NCBI RefSeq assembly: GCF_016864195.1
Contig: NZ_CP045202.1
Span: 3,398,268 to 3,462,267, forward strand
Reading direction: 5' to 3'
DNA: 64,000 nt
Source: Dechloromonas sp. TW-R-39-2
Lineage (GTDB): Bacteria > Pseudomonadota > Gammaproteobacteria > Burkholderiales > Rhodocyclaceae
A program made the translations under genes and the position numbers. This document shows positions 54,565 to 64,000 of this stretch, piece after piece. The notes below the pieces were generated by a model. That model did no database searches. It worked only from the letters and a program-made list of their open reading frames with translations, and was not told the DNA's origin. Each line of letters opens with the position of its first letter. The stretch's first letter is position 1.

Positions 54565-57351
54565 TTGTTTCTAGTTCGCATCCTTCTGTTTTTTGCCGCG
54601 CTGACGGCTGCAGCATTCTCCGAAGCTACACCGGCTGTCGCGCTTTACTACGGTCGACAGACACCGCTCAGCGATTTCCGCGCCTTTGACATTGTCGTTG
54701 TCGAGCCGGATCACGGGCATGAACCGAAGCGCTACGCTCGCCCGGACAGCGAGTTGTACGCCTACGTCTCGGTCGCCGAGGTCCAGGCCAGCCGGCCCTA
54801 CTACAAGGCCATCCCTGAAAACTGGAAAATGGCCCGGAACGGTGACTGGAACTCCGTCGTCATTGACCAGACACCGGCCGAATGGCCCGAGTTCTTTGCC
54901 GAACAGGTAATTGCCCCGCTCTGGGTGCGAGGCTATCGCGGGTTCTTCCTCGACACGCTGGACTCTTACCGACTAGCCAGAAATTTCGATGAAGCCGCCC
55001 AGCAGGCCGGCCTGGTTCGGGTCATTGAAACATTGCACAAACGCTTTCCGGGCATACAACTGATCCTGAACCGGGGTTTCGAGATCGTGCCGAAAGTCCG
55101 CGATAAAATCCGCATGGTGGCTGCCGAGTCGATTTTTCAGGGCTGGAATGCCACCAATCAGCGTTACGAACCGGTCAAGCCCGCCGATCGCGAGTGGCTG
55201 CTGACGCAATTGCAGACAATTCGCCAACGCGACGGCCTGGAGATTCTGGCCATCGACTACGTCGCCCCTCACGACCGTGCGCTCAGCCGCGAAACAGCCG
55301 AACGCATCAAGGCGCTAGGCTTTATTCCCTGGGTTGCTGACAGCAATCTTGAAAGTATCGGGATTGGCATGATCGAAGCCGTTCCACGCCGCATCGCGAT
55401 GATTTACGACAGTGCCGAGTCACCTGCGCTTAACTACGCCAATGCGCATCGCTTCCTGCAAATGCCAATCAACCATCTTGGCTACATCGTCGACTATGTC
55501 GATGCTCGCAAGCCACTGCCCGAACAGATTCGGCCAGATCGCTACGCCGGTATAGTCACCTGGATATCCGGACAACTTCCAGACACCCAAGGTCGGGCCC
55601 TGTCCCGCTGGCTGCTCAACCGCATCGATGCGGGCTTGAGGCTGGCCATCATTGGAGATTTCGGTTTTCCTGTCGAGCCGTCGCTTGCCAGCCGTCTTGG
55701 CCTGAAACTGCAATCCGGAAGCGTCTCAGGCACGCTCTGCATTGTCCGCCAGCACCCGATGCTTGGTTTCGAGGCAAAGCCCTTGCCAAATCGAACCGGA
55801 CTGACTCCCATCCGCCTGGCTGACAAGCAGGCTGAAACATTGATCGAACTGCAAGACGCCAAACAGCAAATTTTCACAGGCGGCGCACTGACTCGCTGGG
55901 GTGGTTTCATTCTCGATCCATTCGCCCTGATCGAAGTACCCGGCACCGAACAGGCTCGCTGGGTCATCGACCCCTTCAGATTTCTGAAGGAAAGCTTGCA
56001 ACTCCCCGTCCTGCCGGCCCCTGATGTCACCACGGAAAATGGCCGACGCCTGTTTTTCTCGCACATCGACGGCGACGGTTTTCCATCGCTGGCCGAATTC
56101 CCGGGCAGCCCGCCGGCTGCCGAGGTTTTGCTTAAGGAAATTCTGGAAAAATATCGCGTCCCGACCACGGTTTCGGTCATCGAGTCGGAAGTCTCGCCCG
56201 AGGGACTTCACCCGAAACAAAGCCCGCAACTGGAAGACATTGCCCGGCGTATGTTCCGGCTGCCCCACGTCGAGATTGCCAGCCATACGTTTGCCCACCC
56301 GTTTCTCTGGGACCACAGCGTCAAGCATGGCGTCTTCAAGGATGGCAAGGAGGAGTACTACCATCTGAATGTCCCCGGCTACCGTTTTGACCTTGACCGG
56401 GAAATCGTCGGCTCGATGAATTACATCCGCCAGCGCCTGGCACCGCCGGACAAGCCGGTGCGCATCCTGCTCTGGTCCGGCGACACCGCACCCGGCGCAG
56501 ACGCGCTGGAAATTACCGAACGCTCGGGTTTCCTCAACATGAACGGCGGCGACACTTCGATCACCCGGAGCAATCCGTCACTGACCGCAGTCGGCGCCCT
56601 GGGCATCCAGAAAAACGGCTATCTGCAGGTCTACGCACCGATCACCAACGAAAACATCTACACCAACCTCTGGCGCGGCCCCTACTATGGCTTCGAGCGG
56701 GTCACCGAAAGTTTCGAGATGACCGAAAGTCCGCGTCGCCTGAAGCCGGTCGATATTTACTATCACACCTATTCGGCCAGCAAGCCGGCCGGCGTCAAAG
56801 CCTTGCACCGCGTATTTGCCTGGACACAGACACAATCGTTGCATCCGGTCTTTGCATCCGAATACATGACCAAGGTCCAGGATTTCCACACCCTGGCCAT
56901 CGCCCGTGAGGGACAGGGCTGGCGGGTCCGGGGCGATGGCCGCTTGCGCACGCTGCGTCTGCCGACGGAGATGTTTCCGGACATGGCATCGGCGCAAGGC
57001 GTCGCCGGCCACACGCCTGGCCGTGATGGCAACTATCTTCACCTGACGGACGGTTCAGCCTGGTTCGCCGGTCGCAATACGCCGGAAAAACAACCTTACT
57101 TATTCGATGCTAATGGCCGGATCAGTCACTGGCAACAAACGTCTGGCCCAGGAAAGCTGCGCCTGAGTTTTCAGCTGAAGGCCCATCAAGCACTCGATTT
57201 CCGGCTGGCCAACGTCGCGGCCTGCCGTATTGATATCAACGGGAAATCCGTCACGCCAGACCGCACAGAAACCCTGGCGACCATTCCTGTCACCCGCTTC
57301 CGGCTCAAAGATGCTGCTGCCAAGATCGAAATTAGCTGCGCAGCGTCCTGA
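54565..57351 (+). CDS. pelA: Pel polysaccharide deacetylase/hydrolase PelA
   Basis: 928 residues from a TTG at 54565; an in-frame stop lies 15 bases upstream, and the start gives a signal peptide (FLVRILLFFAALTAAAFS). Residues about 20-270 match the PelA GH166 hydrolase domain; the deacetylase part has His500-Asp502-Asp504 (SHIDGDGF) and His574/His578 (SHTFAHP) as metal ligands. It trims and deacetylates Pel polymer in the periplasm. First gene of pelABCDE; the 130 bp upstream is AT-richer and probably holds the promoter. Confidence 0.93.
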   Translation: MFLVRILLFFAALTAAAFSEATPAVALYYGRQTPLSDFRAFDIVVVEPDHGHEPKRYARPDSELYAYVSVAEVQASRPYYKAIPENWKMARNGDWNSVVIDQTPAEWPEFFAEQVIAPLWVRGYRGFFLDTLDSYRLARNFDEAAQQAGLVRVIETLHKRFPGIQLILNRGFEIVPKVRDKIRMVAAESIFQGWNATNQRYEPVKPADREWLLTQLQTIRQRDGLEILAIDYVAPHDRALSRETAERIKALGFIPWVADSNLESIGIGMIEAVPRRIAMIYDSAESPALNYANAHRFLQMPINHLGYIVDYVDARKPLPEQIRPDRYAGIVTWISGQLPDTQGRALSRWLLNRIDAGLRLAIIGDFGFPVEPSLASRLGLKLQSGSVSGTLCIVRQHPMLGFEAKPLPNRTGLTPIRLADKQAETLIELQDAKQQIFTGGALTRWGGFILDPFALIEVPGTEQARWVIDPFRFLKESLQLPVLPAPDVTTENGRRLFFSHIDGDGFPSLAEFPGSPPAAEVLLKEILEKYRVPTTVSVIESEVSPEGLHPKQSPQLEDIARRMFRLPHVEIASHTFAHPFLWDHSVKHGVFKDGKEEYYHLNVPGYRFDLDREIVGSMNYIRQRLAPPDKPVRILLWSGDTAPGADALEITERSGFLNMNGGDTSITRSNPSLTAVGALGIQKNGYLQVYAPITNENIYTNLWRGPYYGFERVTESFEMTESPRRLKPVDIYYHTYSASKPAGVKALHRVFAWTQTQSLHPVFASEYMTKVQDFHTLAIAREGQGWRVRGDGRLRTLRLPTEMFPDMASAQGVAGHTPGRDGNYLHLTDGSAWFAGRNTPEKQPYLFDANGRISHWQQTSGPGKLRLSFQLKAHQALDFRLANVAACRIDINGKSVTPDRTETLATIPVTRFRLKDAAAKIEISCAAS

Positions 57352-60300
57352 CCGCCCCTATCTCGCGCCACTCTGGCTGCTGCTCCTGCTCGGCGGGCTG
57401 ATCGCGCTCGCCCTGATCATCATCTACCCGCAAAAAAATCTGGTCGAGCGCGTCAGCCAGGCACCAGACAGCGAACTGAGCCGCGACTACCTGCTCAACC
57501 TGCTGCGGACCGACCCCAACAATCCCAAGCTTCGCCTCCTGCTCGCCCGGCAGGATCTGGCACGAGGCAACCTGAATGCCTTGCGCGACACCTTGCGTCC
57601 GGCGCTCAACGCCGGCGACCCCGAGTTGCATCGCGAAGCTCTCTGGCTGCTCTGGCTGGCCGGTGAGCGGGAATATACCGCCGAGGTGCAGCAGGACCAG
57701 CGCAACGCTCGTCGCAAGGAACTGGCCCGGCAACTCAAGGCCCTGGCCAACGAAAACTGGCCCGACGAGCGGCTGATTGAAATCGCCGGCAAAGCCTTCA
57801 CCTTCGGAGAAAGCACGTCCGGCATCGCCCTGTTCGATCAACTGGCCAGGCGCAGCACAAACTCCGTCGCCACCGCCAACACCCTGATCGATGCAGCCCG
57901 TAGCGCATTGGCCAATGGCAACTACCGGGGCAGCGCCGAGCTGTACTTGCTGGCCAGAAAAAAAACGACCAATGCGGCACAGGCAAAACGCTGCTTTCTG
58001 AGCGCGCTCGCCACTTTGCAATCGGGCAACCAGTTGAGCGACGCCCTGTTTGTGGCCGAACGCGATATCGGCGAACTGGCCGATGACAGCGAGACGCTCT
58101 TCTATCTGACCAACCTGGCGCGGGCCGCCGGCCGCCCGGACGTTGCCGACCGTTACGTCCGCAAGCTGCTGCGCCTGAGTCTTTTGCGCCAGCTCGAACA
58201 GATACGCCTGGCCGCAGAGCACGGTGGCGCCCTGCCACAAAAAGCGGCTTTCCGGCAGGTAGACCGCAGCACCGACAATCCGGAACGGCAAGGGCCACAA
58301 ATTCCGTTCGACGACAAAACCTATACCCTGGGCTACGAGGTTTTTCTCGAAAACAAAAAACTGGGCGATGCCTGGAAAGTCGCGGCATCCGCCGTTCGTC
58401 AGGTCCCGGAAAACCTGCTCTGGCGTGAGCGTCTGGCCCGGGTCGCCGAATGGACACAGCGCCCGGCCATGGCGCTCGACAACTGGCTGCATCTTGCCCG
58501 CCAGACCCAGCGCGACGACGCCTGGCAAGCCGTCCTGCGTCTGGCGCCAGGGCTGTTCAACGACGAAGCCCTGGTCGCCGGCCTGCAATACGAACTTGCC
58601 CGCCGCCCCTCGGATTCGAAGCTGCTGCGTGAAATTGTGGCCGCCTGGGAACGTCAGGGCGAGCCGAAAAAAGCAATCGCTTTCCTGGCCCAACTGAACC
58701 GCCAGCACGACACACCATTCGCCCTCGAAATGCAGGCTGATCTGTACGAGCGGGCAGGCGACCCCAAGGCGTCGCTGGAAACCTGGCAACGCCTGCTCGG
58801 CAAGCCTGAGCAGATCACGGCCCAGCGGGCCTTGCGGGCAGCCATTCAGGCGACACTCCTCGGCCACTACCGACAGGCACTCGATTGGCTCGACAAGGCT
58901 CGTACGCAAGATAGCGCCGACGCGGGCCTGAATCGGGAATTCTGGCAATTACTGGCCCGGCTGGCTGAATTCGAACAACGCGAAGGACTCGCCGTCGATG
59001 CCTATACAAAACTGACTGCAGGCTCGGATGCCGAAGAAGGCGATTTCGACACGCTCCGTCAATTGCTGGCCGCGACACACCCACTCGAAGCAGCCAGGGT
59101 AGCAGCTGCAAGTTGGGCACGTTTCGAACGGCCGGCGGCCCTGCTGGAAGCACTTAATCTATATGCCGGACAACAGCAATGGGCGGCTATGGGGGCTTTG
59201 CTGAAACAGCTCGACCCCACCCCGAATGCAACACGGCACGCACTGGCGGCTTTGCGCAAACAGCCTGACTTCTTGCGCCTCTCGGCGCTTTATCACCAAA
59301 GCAACGGCCAGCTCGAACTGGCACGCAAGGAGCTTTCTGCCGCCCTGCAGCTGGCCCCGGGCGTACGTGATATCCAGCAAAGCATGCTGTGGCTCCTGAT
59401 CGACAGCAACGATGCGCCCGCACTACGTCGGCTGCTGGCCAGCCGCGAAAGCGAATGGCGGGCAGACAGCTCGCTGCACGACGCGCTGGGTGCAGCCTAT
59501 CTCGCCTTGTCGCGCCCGAAAGTGGCACTGGATCGCTATCTGACGCCCCACCTCGCCGCCCATCAAAACGACTTTCTCTGGCTGATGAATTACGCCGACG
59601 CGCTCGACCAGAACCAGCAAACCGACCGCTCCTGGCGCCTGCGCCGCCATCTGCTCAGCCAGGAATGGCAAGCTGCACAGCCCGCGGCGAATAGCGCGGT
59701 CGACGCCAGAAACAAGGTAATTTCAACCCGTCGGACATGGCTGGACAATGACCAGATCGACGCCACCCGCCGGCTCGCCCGCGCCCGCTTGCTGATCGCC
59801 CAGCGCGACGGCGACACTGGGCTCGATGCCCTGCGCGAACTGCTCCGTCTCGACCGTGGCGCCGAACAAAAGTACTCGAACGCCGCCGTCGAAAGCATTC
59901 TTGGCTGGTTGCAGAATGCCGGCGAATACAGCGCCGAACGCGGCCATCTCTGGCAACAATATTCACGCAGCCTGAGCAAGCCAGCGAACCGGCCGCTGTG
60001 GGCTGAAATTTCGGTCGCGCTGGCCCATGATGACGGAACGGCTTTGGGCCAGATGCTGGACGAGGCCGGCGAACGCCTGCCACGCTACGACCGGATCAAC
60101 GCCGCCCGCCGGATTGGTGACCTGCGCAGCGCCCAGAGTGATGCTTTCGACACGCAAGACCAGCAAAGCGACGACGATCCCTTGCACATGCAATTGACCG
60201 AATCCTTGCTCGCCTTCAGCGATCACGCCGGCGGCGCACTGGCCAGCCGTGACCTGGGCGCCTTCAGCGAAGCGCAAGCCAGCGCCGAATGGCACCTGGC

Positions 60301-61150
60301 CCTGACACCTCAGCTTTCGCTCGATGTTCAAGTTGGACGCATCCAGCGCCAGAAAGTCGACGAAGCCGTGATCCGCAACGTGCCCGATGAACGTTTCACC
60401 AGCCTGCGCATGAACTGGCAGGAAAGAGGCGAACAATTCTCGCTGCTGGCCGAAGATCGCCACAGCCTGAGCAACTACCAGCCACGGCAAATCGAATACG
60501 AACATCGCATCGACGATCGCCTGTCGCTGCGTATCGGACTGGGACAAAACCTGCCCAGCCAGGACAGTACCGCGCTGCGTATCGCCGGGATGAAAGACCG
60601 GTTTTCTGCCGGACTGAATTATCAACTCAGCCGCCTCGACCGACTCAGCCTGGAACAATTCAGCGAACGCTACGCCCTGCAAACCGGCTCGGCGATTGGT
60701 CGCGGGCAGCACACCTCCCTCGTCTTTGCCCATGCACTGCGCCAGGAAAGCCGCGACCTCGAACTCAGCGCGTTCTGGTCGGCCCACCGCTTCAGCCGCG
60801 AAGACAGCTACAGCGACGCCGCACTGCTCCCGCTACTCCCGGCCAGCATCGCCAATCTCGGCGAACTGCGCCCGGACTTCTTCCTGCCGGAAAATTTCAA
60901 CTTCTACGGCCTGCGCCTGTCGACAGACATGCGCTACGAGCGGGAATACACTCGCACCATCCGGCCTTACGCCAGCTTGAGCCGAACCTGGCACAGCGAA
61001 CTGGGCCCCGGCTATGACGTCCGCCTGGGCCTGGCCGGCAGCCTGCTCGGCGCCGACCATTTCAGCCTGACCTGGGGACAAGCACGCGGCGGACCGCAAA
61101 CCGGCGGCCTGACGCGTGACCTGAATTTCAACTACCGCATGCATTACTGA
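57311..61150 (+). CDS. pelB: Pel export outer-membrane porin and TPR scaffold PelB
   Basis: 1279 residues from ATG 57311, 41 bases inside pelA. One membrane segment near the start (LWLLLLLGGLIALALIIIY), a long TPR region to about residue 930, then a C-terminal beta-barrel of roughly 350 residues ending NFNYRMHY. It carries Pel across the periplasm with PelA and PelC. P. aeruginosa PelB is 1193 residues, so this is somewhat longer. No start codon exists after the pelA stop, so the overlap is real. Confidence 0.92.
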   Translation: MLLPRSKLAAQRPDRPYLAPLWLLLLLGGLIALALIIIYPQKNLVERVSQAPDSELSRDYLLNLLRTDPNNPKLRLLLARQDLARGNLNALRDTLRPALNAGDPELHREALWLLWLAGEREYTAEVQQDQRNARRKELARQLKALANENWPDERLIEIAGKAFTFGESTSGIALFDQLARRSTNSVATANTLIDAARSALANGNYRGSAELYLLARKKTTNAAQAKRCFLSALATLQSGNQLSDALFVAERDIGELADDSETLFYLTNLARAAGRPDVADRYVRKLLRLSLLRQLEQIRLAAEHGGALPQKAAFRQVDRSTDNPERQGPQIPFDDKTYTLGYEVFLENKKLGDAWKVAASAVRQVPENLLWRERLARVAEWTQRPAMALDNWLHLARQTQRDDAWQAVLRLAPGLFNDEALVAGLQYELARRPSDSKLLREIVAAWERQGEPKKAIAFLAQLNRQHDTPFALEMQADLYERAGDPKASLETWQRLLGKPEQITAQRALRAAIQATLLGHYRQALDWLDKARTQDSADAGLNREFWQLLARLAEFEQREGLAVDAYTKLTAGSDAEEGDFDTLRQLLAATHPLEAARVAAASWARFERPAALLEALNLYAGQQQWAAMGALLKQLDPTPNATRHALAALRKQPDFLRLSALYHQSNGQLELARKELSAALQLAPGVRDIQQSMLWLLIDSNDAPALRRLLASRESEWRADSSLHDALGAAYLALSRPKVALDRYLTPHLAAHQNDFLWLMNYADALDQNQQTDRSWRLRRHLLSQEWQAAQPAANSAVDARNKVISTRRTWLDNDQIDATRRLARARLLIAQRDGDTGLDALRELLRLDRGAEQKYSNAAVESILGWLQNAGEYSAERGHLWQQYSRSLSKPANRPLWAEISVALAHDDGTALGQMLDEAGERLPRYDRINAARRIGDLRSAQSDAFDTQDQQSDDDPLHMQLTESLLAFSDHAGGALASRDLGAFSEAQASAEWHLALTPQLSLDVQVGRIQRQKVDEAVIRNVPDERFTSLRMNWQERGEQFSLLAEDRHSLSNYQPRQIEYEHRIDDRLSLRIGLGQNLPSQDSTALRIAGMKDRFSAGLNYQLSRLDRLSLEQFSERYALQTGSAIGRGQHTSLVFAHALRQESRDLELSAFWSAHRFSREDSYSDAALLPLLPASIANLGELRPDFFLPENFNFYGLRLSTDMRYEREYTRTIRPYASLSRTWHSELGPGYDVRLGLAGSLLGADHFSLTWGQARGGPQTGGLTRDLNFNYRMHY

Positions 61151-61171
61151 CACTTTGACCGGAAGCCCGAT

Positions 61172-61705
61172 ATGACCCGCACATTCCTCACCCTGCTCCT
61201 TGCCGCACTGACTCTTTTGGCCAGCGCCTGCTCGACGCTTGACCGCAGCCCGCCCCCGACGCTCGAACGCCAGGCCAACTGGGTCGTCCTGCCCTTTGCC
61301 AATCACACCGAAACGCCGTTGGCCGGCCAGCGTGCCGAGGCGATTGCCGAAGCCATCCTGCACAGCAACGGGATCAGCAAGGTCAAACGCTACCCAAGCA
61401 ACCTGCAACAAGAAGCGCTGTTCGATGCCGGCGAACGCCGCCAGCAGGAAGAAGCCCTGGCCTGGGCGCGTCAGCAAGGCGCACGCTACGCCTTGGCCGG
61501 CGCGGTCGACGAATGGCGCTACAAAGTCGGGGTCGATGGCGAACCGGCAGCCGGTGTCGCCCTGCAAATCATCGATGTCGGCAGTGGCGATACGCTGTGG
61601 AGCGGCTCCGGCGGCAAAAGCGGCTGGAGCCGTGAAGCCCTCTCCGCCGTCGCCCAGCAACTGATCCGCAGCCTGCTCGGCAGCGGCCTCTCCGGCGCCC
61701 GCTGA
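61172..61705 (+). CDS. pelC: Pel outer-membrane lipoprotein PelC
   Basis: 177 residues with lipobox SAC (LLASACSTLDRS). The mature domain matches PelC: WVVLPFANHTETPLAGQRAEAIAEAIL at the start and LQIIDVGSGDTLWSGSGG near the end. PelC forms a ring at the outer membrane that guides the polymer to PelB. Confidence 0.9.
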   Translation: MTRTFLTLLLAALTLLASACSTLDRSPPPTLERQANWVVLPFANHTETPLAGQRAEAIAEAILHSNGISKVKRYPSNLQQEALFDAGERRQQEEALAWARQQGARYALAGAVDEWRYKVGVDGEPAAGVALQIIDVGSGDTLWSGSGGKSGWSREALSAVAQQLIRSLLGSGLSGAR

Positions 61706-61712
61706 GCCAGCC

Positions 61713-63152
61713 ATGGGCTTGCTTGATCTCAAGGCGCCGAGCCAGGCCGGCACAACGACCGGAGCGACCGGGCAAAGCTCGGCGCTCGATCCCGGCACGC
61801 CGCAATGGAGCGTGTTCGGTCAGTTGACCTCGCCCGTCACTCACCCTTGGGCCATTGTCGGCGAAACCATCCTGCTTCCGCTGATCGCCGTCAGCCTCGG
61901 GCTCTGGCTGAATCCGGACGACCCGCTGTGGATACATGCCAGTTTCCCCTGGGCCTGGTTCGCCCCTATCGTCCTGGCCTTGCGCTACGGGCCGCTAACC
62001 GGCATTGGCGGCGCGGCGATGCTGCTCCTGGTATGGCTGGCACTCAATCTGGTTCACCCGGCCGAATTCCCCAAGCTGGTTTTCCTCGGCGGACTGATCC
62101 TGGTCATGGTCATCGGCGAATTCTCCAGCCTGTGGCTGGCCCGCGCCCGTCGGGCCGAAGCCATTCAACGCTACCTCGACCAGCGACTTGAGTTCCTGAC
62201 CCACCAGTATTACCTGCTGCGCCTATCGCACGACCGTCTGGAGCAAGACTTGATCAGCCGCCCGATGGCGATGCGCGATGCACTTGGCGCCATGCGCAAC
62301 CATATCGCCACCGAGCAGATGGACTCCGACTCGGCCGGCGCATCGGCCCTGCTCAGGCTGCTGGCCCAGTACTGTCAGCTGGAAGTTGCCGCGCTGCACT
62401 ACCTGGTCGACGAACGCCTGCAAACGGCACCGATTGCCACGCTGGGCAACACCTCGCCGCTGCAGGCCGACGATCCGCTGATCGAGCATGCCATGCAGAC
62501 CAGCCACCTGTGTCACATCGCCCAGTCGCTCAACCAGAGCGAACAATCGAGCCGCTACCTGATCGCAGCCCCTCTGAACAACCTCGACGGCAAATGTTTC
62601 GGCCTGCTGCTCGTCGAACAAATGCCGTTCTTTTCACTGCAGGATGAAACGCTGCAAACCATCAACCTGCTGCTCGGCTATTACGCCGACAGCCTGTCGA
62701 TGCATGCACTGGCTGCCCAGATTCGCCGCAAAGAACCGGACTGCCCGCCGGAATTCGCCTTCGAACTGCAACGCCTCTGGCACATTCGCCAAAGTTCGCA
62801 GGTCAGCAGCGTCGTCGTCGCGCTGGAAATCCAGTCGCGTCCGGGCATGCCGGATGTTGCACAGCAAATCCAGCGCCAGAAGCGTGCACTTGATGAAAAC
62901 TGGCTGATCCAGGACGTCGACCGCAGCATCCTGGCCACACTGATGCCACTCTCCGGACAATCGGCGGCCGAAGGCTATCTCAGTCGCCTGGAAATGTGGG
63001 CCCATCAAAAAAGCGGCCAGACCCTCGCCGAGCTCGGCATCTTCGGCCACATCCTGCCGCTCGACACCGATCCACCACTCGTCCTGCTGCAACGTTTAAA
63101 CGAAATCGCCCATGCTTCAGCACAAACTCGGCCTCTACGCCCTCACGCTTGA
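61713..63152 (+). CDS. pelD: Pel c-di-GMP receptor PelD
   Basis: 479 residues. Four N-terminal membrane segments (about 45-145), a GAF domain (about 200-335), and a degenerate GGDEF domain. The I-site is RALD at 391-394, and at the canonical five-residue distance the GGDEF position reads QDVDR (400-404), so it binds but does not make c-di-GMP. PelD switches on Pel synthesis at the inner membrane with PelE, PelF and PelG. Confidence 0.93.
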   Translation: MGLLDLKAPSQAGTTTGATGQSSALDPGTPQWSVFGQLTSPVTHPWAIVGETILLPLIAVSLGLWLNPDDPLWIHASFPWAWFAPIVLALRYGPLTGIGGAAMLLLVWLALNLVHPAEFPKLVFLGGLILVMVIGEFSSLWLARARRAEAIQRYLDQRLEFLTHQYYLLRLSHDRLEQDLISRPMAMRDALGAMRNHIATEQMDSDSAGASALLRLLAQYCQLEVAALHYLVDERLQTAPIATLGNTSPLQADDPLIEHAMQTSHLCHIAQSLNQSEQSSRYLIAAPLNNLDGKCFGLLLVEQMPFFSLQDETLQTINLLLGYYADSLSMHALAAQIRRKEPDCPPEFAFELQRLWHIRQSSQVSSVVVALEIQSRPGMPDVAQQIQRQKRALDENWLIQDVDRSILATLMPLSGQSAAEGYLSRLEMWAHQKSGQTLAELGIFGHILPLDTDPPLVLLQRLNEIAHASAQTRPLRPHA

Positions 63153-64000
63153 GCTGAGCGCCTGGAGCGGCGGTGCGCTGCTGACCAGCCACAGCGACAG
63201 CGTGTTGCTCTGGTATCTGGTCTTTCACGGTGCCGCCAGCCTGATGCTCGCCAGCTTCGGCATTCTGTTCCTGCCGCCGGCACTGGCTCGCCCGCGTCGC
63301 CCGGTCCTCCTGCTGATGGCCGGCTGCAGCTACGCCATCCCGGTTTTCGGCTTTATCGGCGTGCTGATCGGCATTGTCATCCTGCGCAGCTATCGCCCCA
63401 AGGCACTGAACAGGCCATTCGAGTCCCTGCAACTGCCCGAATTCGACCCACACCAGCACAGCACCGGCGGCTTCCGGCAATCGGGACTGCGCTCCTTTCT
63501 CGGCAACACGCGCGCCCCGATGGCCTCGCGACTCGGCGCCCTGGTCGCCCTGCAATATGTTTCCGGCCGCGTGGCGTCGCCCTTGTTGCGCGACGTACTG
63601 GCCGACCCGAGCGAAGACATCCGCTTGCTGGCCTACGGCATGCTCGACAATCAGGAAAAGCGGATCAACCAGGCGATCGACGAGGAGCTGAAACACTGGG
63701 CCGAGGCGATAAACGCCGACGACGACCGGGAAAATGGCGCTCAGGCACAAGCCGCAGCCCGGCGTCTGTCCGACCTCTATTGGGAATTGATCTACCAGGA
63801 GCTGGTTCAGGGCGACCTGCGCATCCACGCCCTGTCCGAATCCTCGCGCTACTGCCAGATCGTGCTCGATCACGAGCCCGACAATCCGGCCCTGAACCTG
63901 CGTCAGGGGCGCCTGCTGCACGACCTGGGACAACCGGAAAAAGCCGAAGCGGCCTATCTCAAGGCACTCAAGCTCGGCCTGCCATCGACCCGCGTTTTGC
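63112..64000 (+). CDS. pelE: Pel assembly protein PelE, cut by window end
   Basis: At least 296 residues, open at the window end; P. aeruginosa PelE is about 330. ATG 63112 lies 41 bases inside pelD. Two membrane segments (about 10-30 and 65-90, KLGLYALTLELSAW onward and LMAGCSYAIPVFGFIG) precede a TPR part, clearest in PALNLRQGRLLHDLGQPEKA. It links PelD and PelG in the inner-membrane complex. pelF and pelG are expected to follow. Confidence 0.88.
   Translation, partial: MLQHKLGLYALTLELSAWSGGALLTSHSDSVLLWYLVFHGAASLMLASFGILFLPPALARPRRPVLLLMAGCSYAIPVFGFIGVLIGIVILRSYRPKALNRPFESLQLPEFDPHQHSTGGFRQSGLRSFLGNTRAPMASRLGALVALQYVSGRVASPLLRDVLADPSEDIRLLAYGMLDNQEKRINQAIDEELKHWAEAINADDDRENGAQAQAAARRLSDLYWELIYQELVQGDLRIHALSESSRYCQIVLDHEPDNPALNLRQGRLLHDLGQPEKAEAAYLKALKLGLPSTRVL

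Noticed and set aside
57332..58948. Long open frame (538 codons) on the minus strand opposite pelB
   Set aside because: High-GC shadow of pelB; no family resemblance and no ribosome-binding site, while the plus strand reads as PelB throughout.

Overview
This window is about 62-65% GC, densely packed and free of mobile elements. The gene content points to a betaproteobacterium, most likely from the Rhodocyclales (Dechloromonas/Azonexus-like). That placement is inferred from gene order (coaD next to a 2[4Fe-4S] ferredoxin, ftsY-ftsE-ftsX, the ribBA-ribH-nusB-thiL-pgpA run, coaX beside birA, a pel operon) and not from any database comparison. I see no CRISPR array, insertion sequence, prophage or rRNA operon. 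Almost all of it looks like ordinary chromosomal backbone with some accessory modules.

Layout. 0-5.3 kb: the end of a NamZ-like (DUF1343) gene, then on the minus strand ftsY-ftsE-ftsX, a Tat-lipoprotein-like FAD oxidoreductase and an OmpA-like lipoprotein. 5.4-9.4 kb: a plus-strand chain of two M16 peptidase-like proteins (one catalytic, one not), rsmD, coaD and a ferredoxin, closed by a perfect hairpin terminator. 9.5-12.3 kb (minus): a dynamin-like GTPase and mutM. 12.4-20.9 kb (plus): TPR protein, lolB, ispE, tRNA-Gln, prs, rplY, pth, ychF and a PAS-GGDEF-EAL protein. 20.9-22.4 kb (minus): a membrane-anchored spermidine-synthase-like protein. 22.5-27.0 kb (plus): yceI, ribBA-ribH-nusB-thiL-pgpA and an orphan HicA-like protein. 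27.07-28.0 kb (minus): a 59-residue small gene, tRNA-Arg(CCG) and an NlpC/P60 lipoprotein. 28.1-30.2 kb (plus): gabD and a Gly/Cys-tailed membrane protein. 30.2-40.7 kb is one long minus-strand run: ntrB-ntrC-birA-coaX, a variant HD-GYP protein, an EAL protein, then DUF350, SPFH-SHOCT, a double DUF4178 protein and a 48-residue membrane peptide. 40.8-45.1 kb: an RND efflux pair. 45.1-48.4 kb (minus): a DUF4124 protein, glnA with a clear sigma-54 promoter and paired NtrC-type sites, and a CDF transporter. 48.5-53.3 kb: a rhodanese, then a minus-strand three-gene cluster of exported TPR-CHAT protease, exported beta-sandwich-like protein and zinc-ribbon membrane protein. 53.3-54.4 kb: nadA. 54.6-64 kb: pelA-pelB-pelC-pelD-pelE, with pelE cut by the window end.

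How the parts connect. Nitrogen control is complete locally: NtrB/NtrC at 38-41 kb and their expected target promoter at glnA. Cyclic-di-GMP is a second theme: a PAS-GGDEF-EAL protein, an EAL protein with a broken GGDEF, an HD-GYP protein with a changed HD motif, and the receptor PelD of the Pel polysaccharide machine. Many genes are translationally coupled through 4-base overlaps, some with rare TTG starts (TTGA). The least understood pieces, and the best candidates for something undescribed, are the exported CHAT cluster (48.9-53.3 kb), the DUF350/SPFH/DUF4178/48-residue module (30.2-33.7 kb), and the isolated 59-residue gene near tRNA-Arg.
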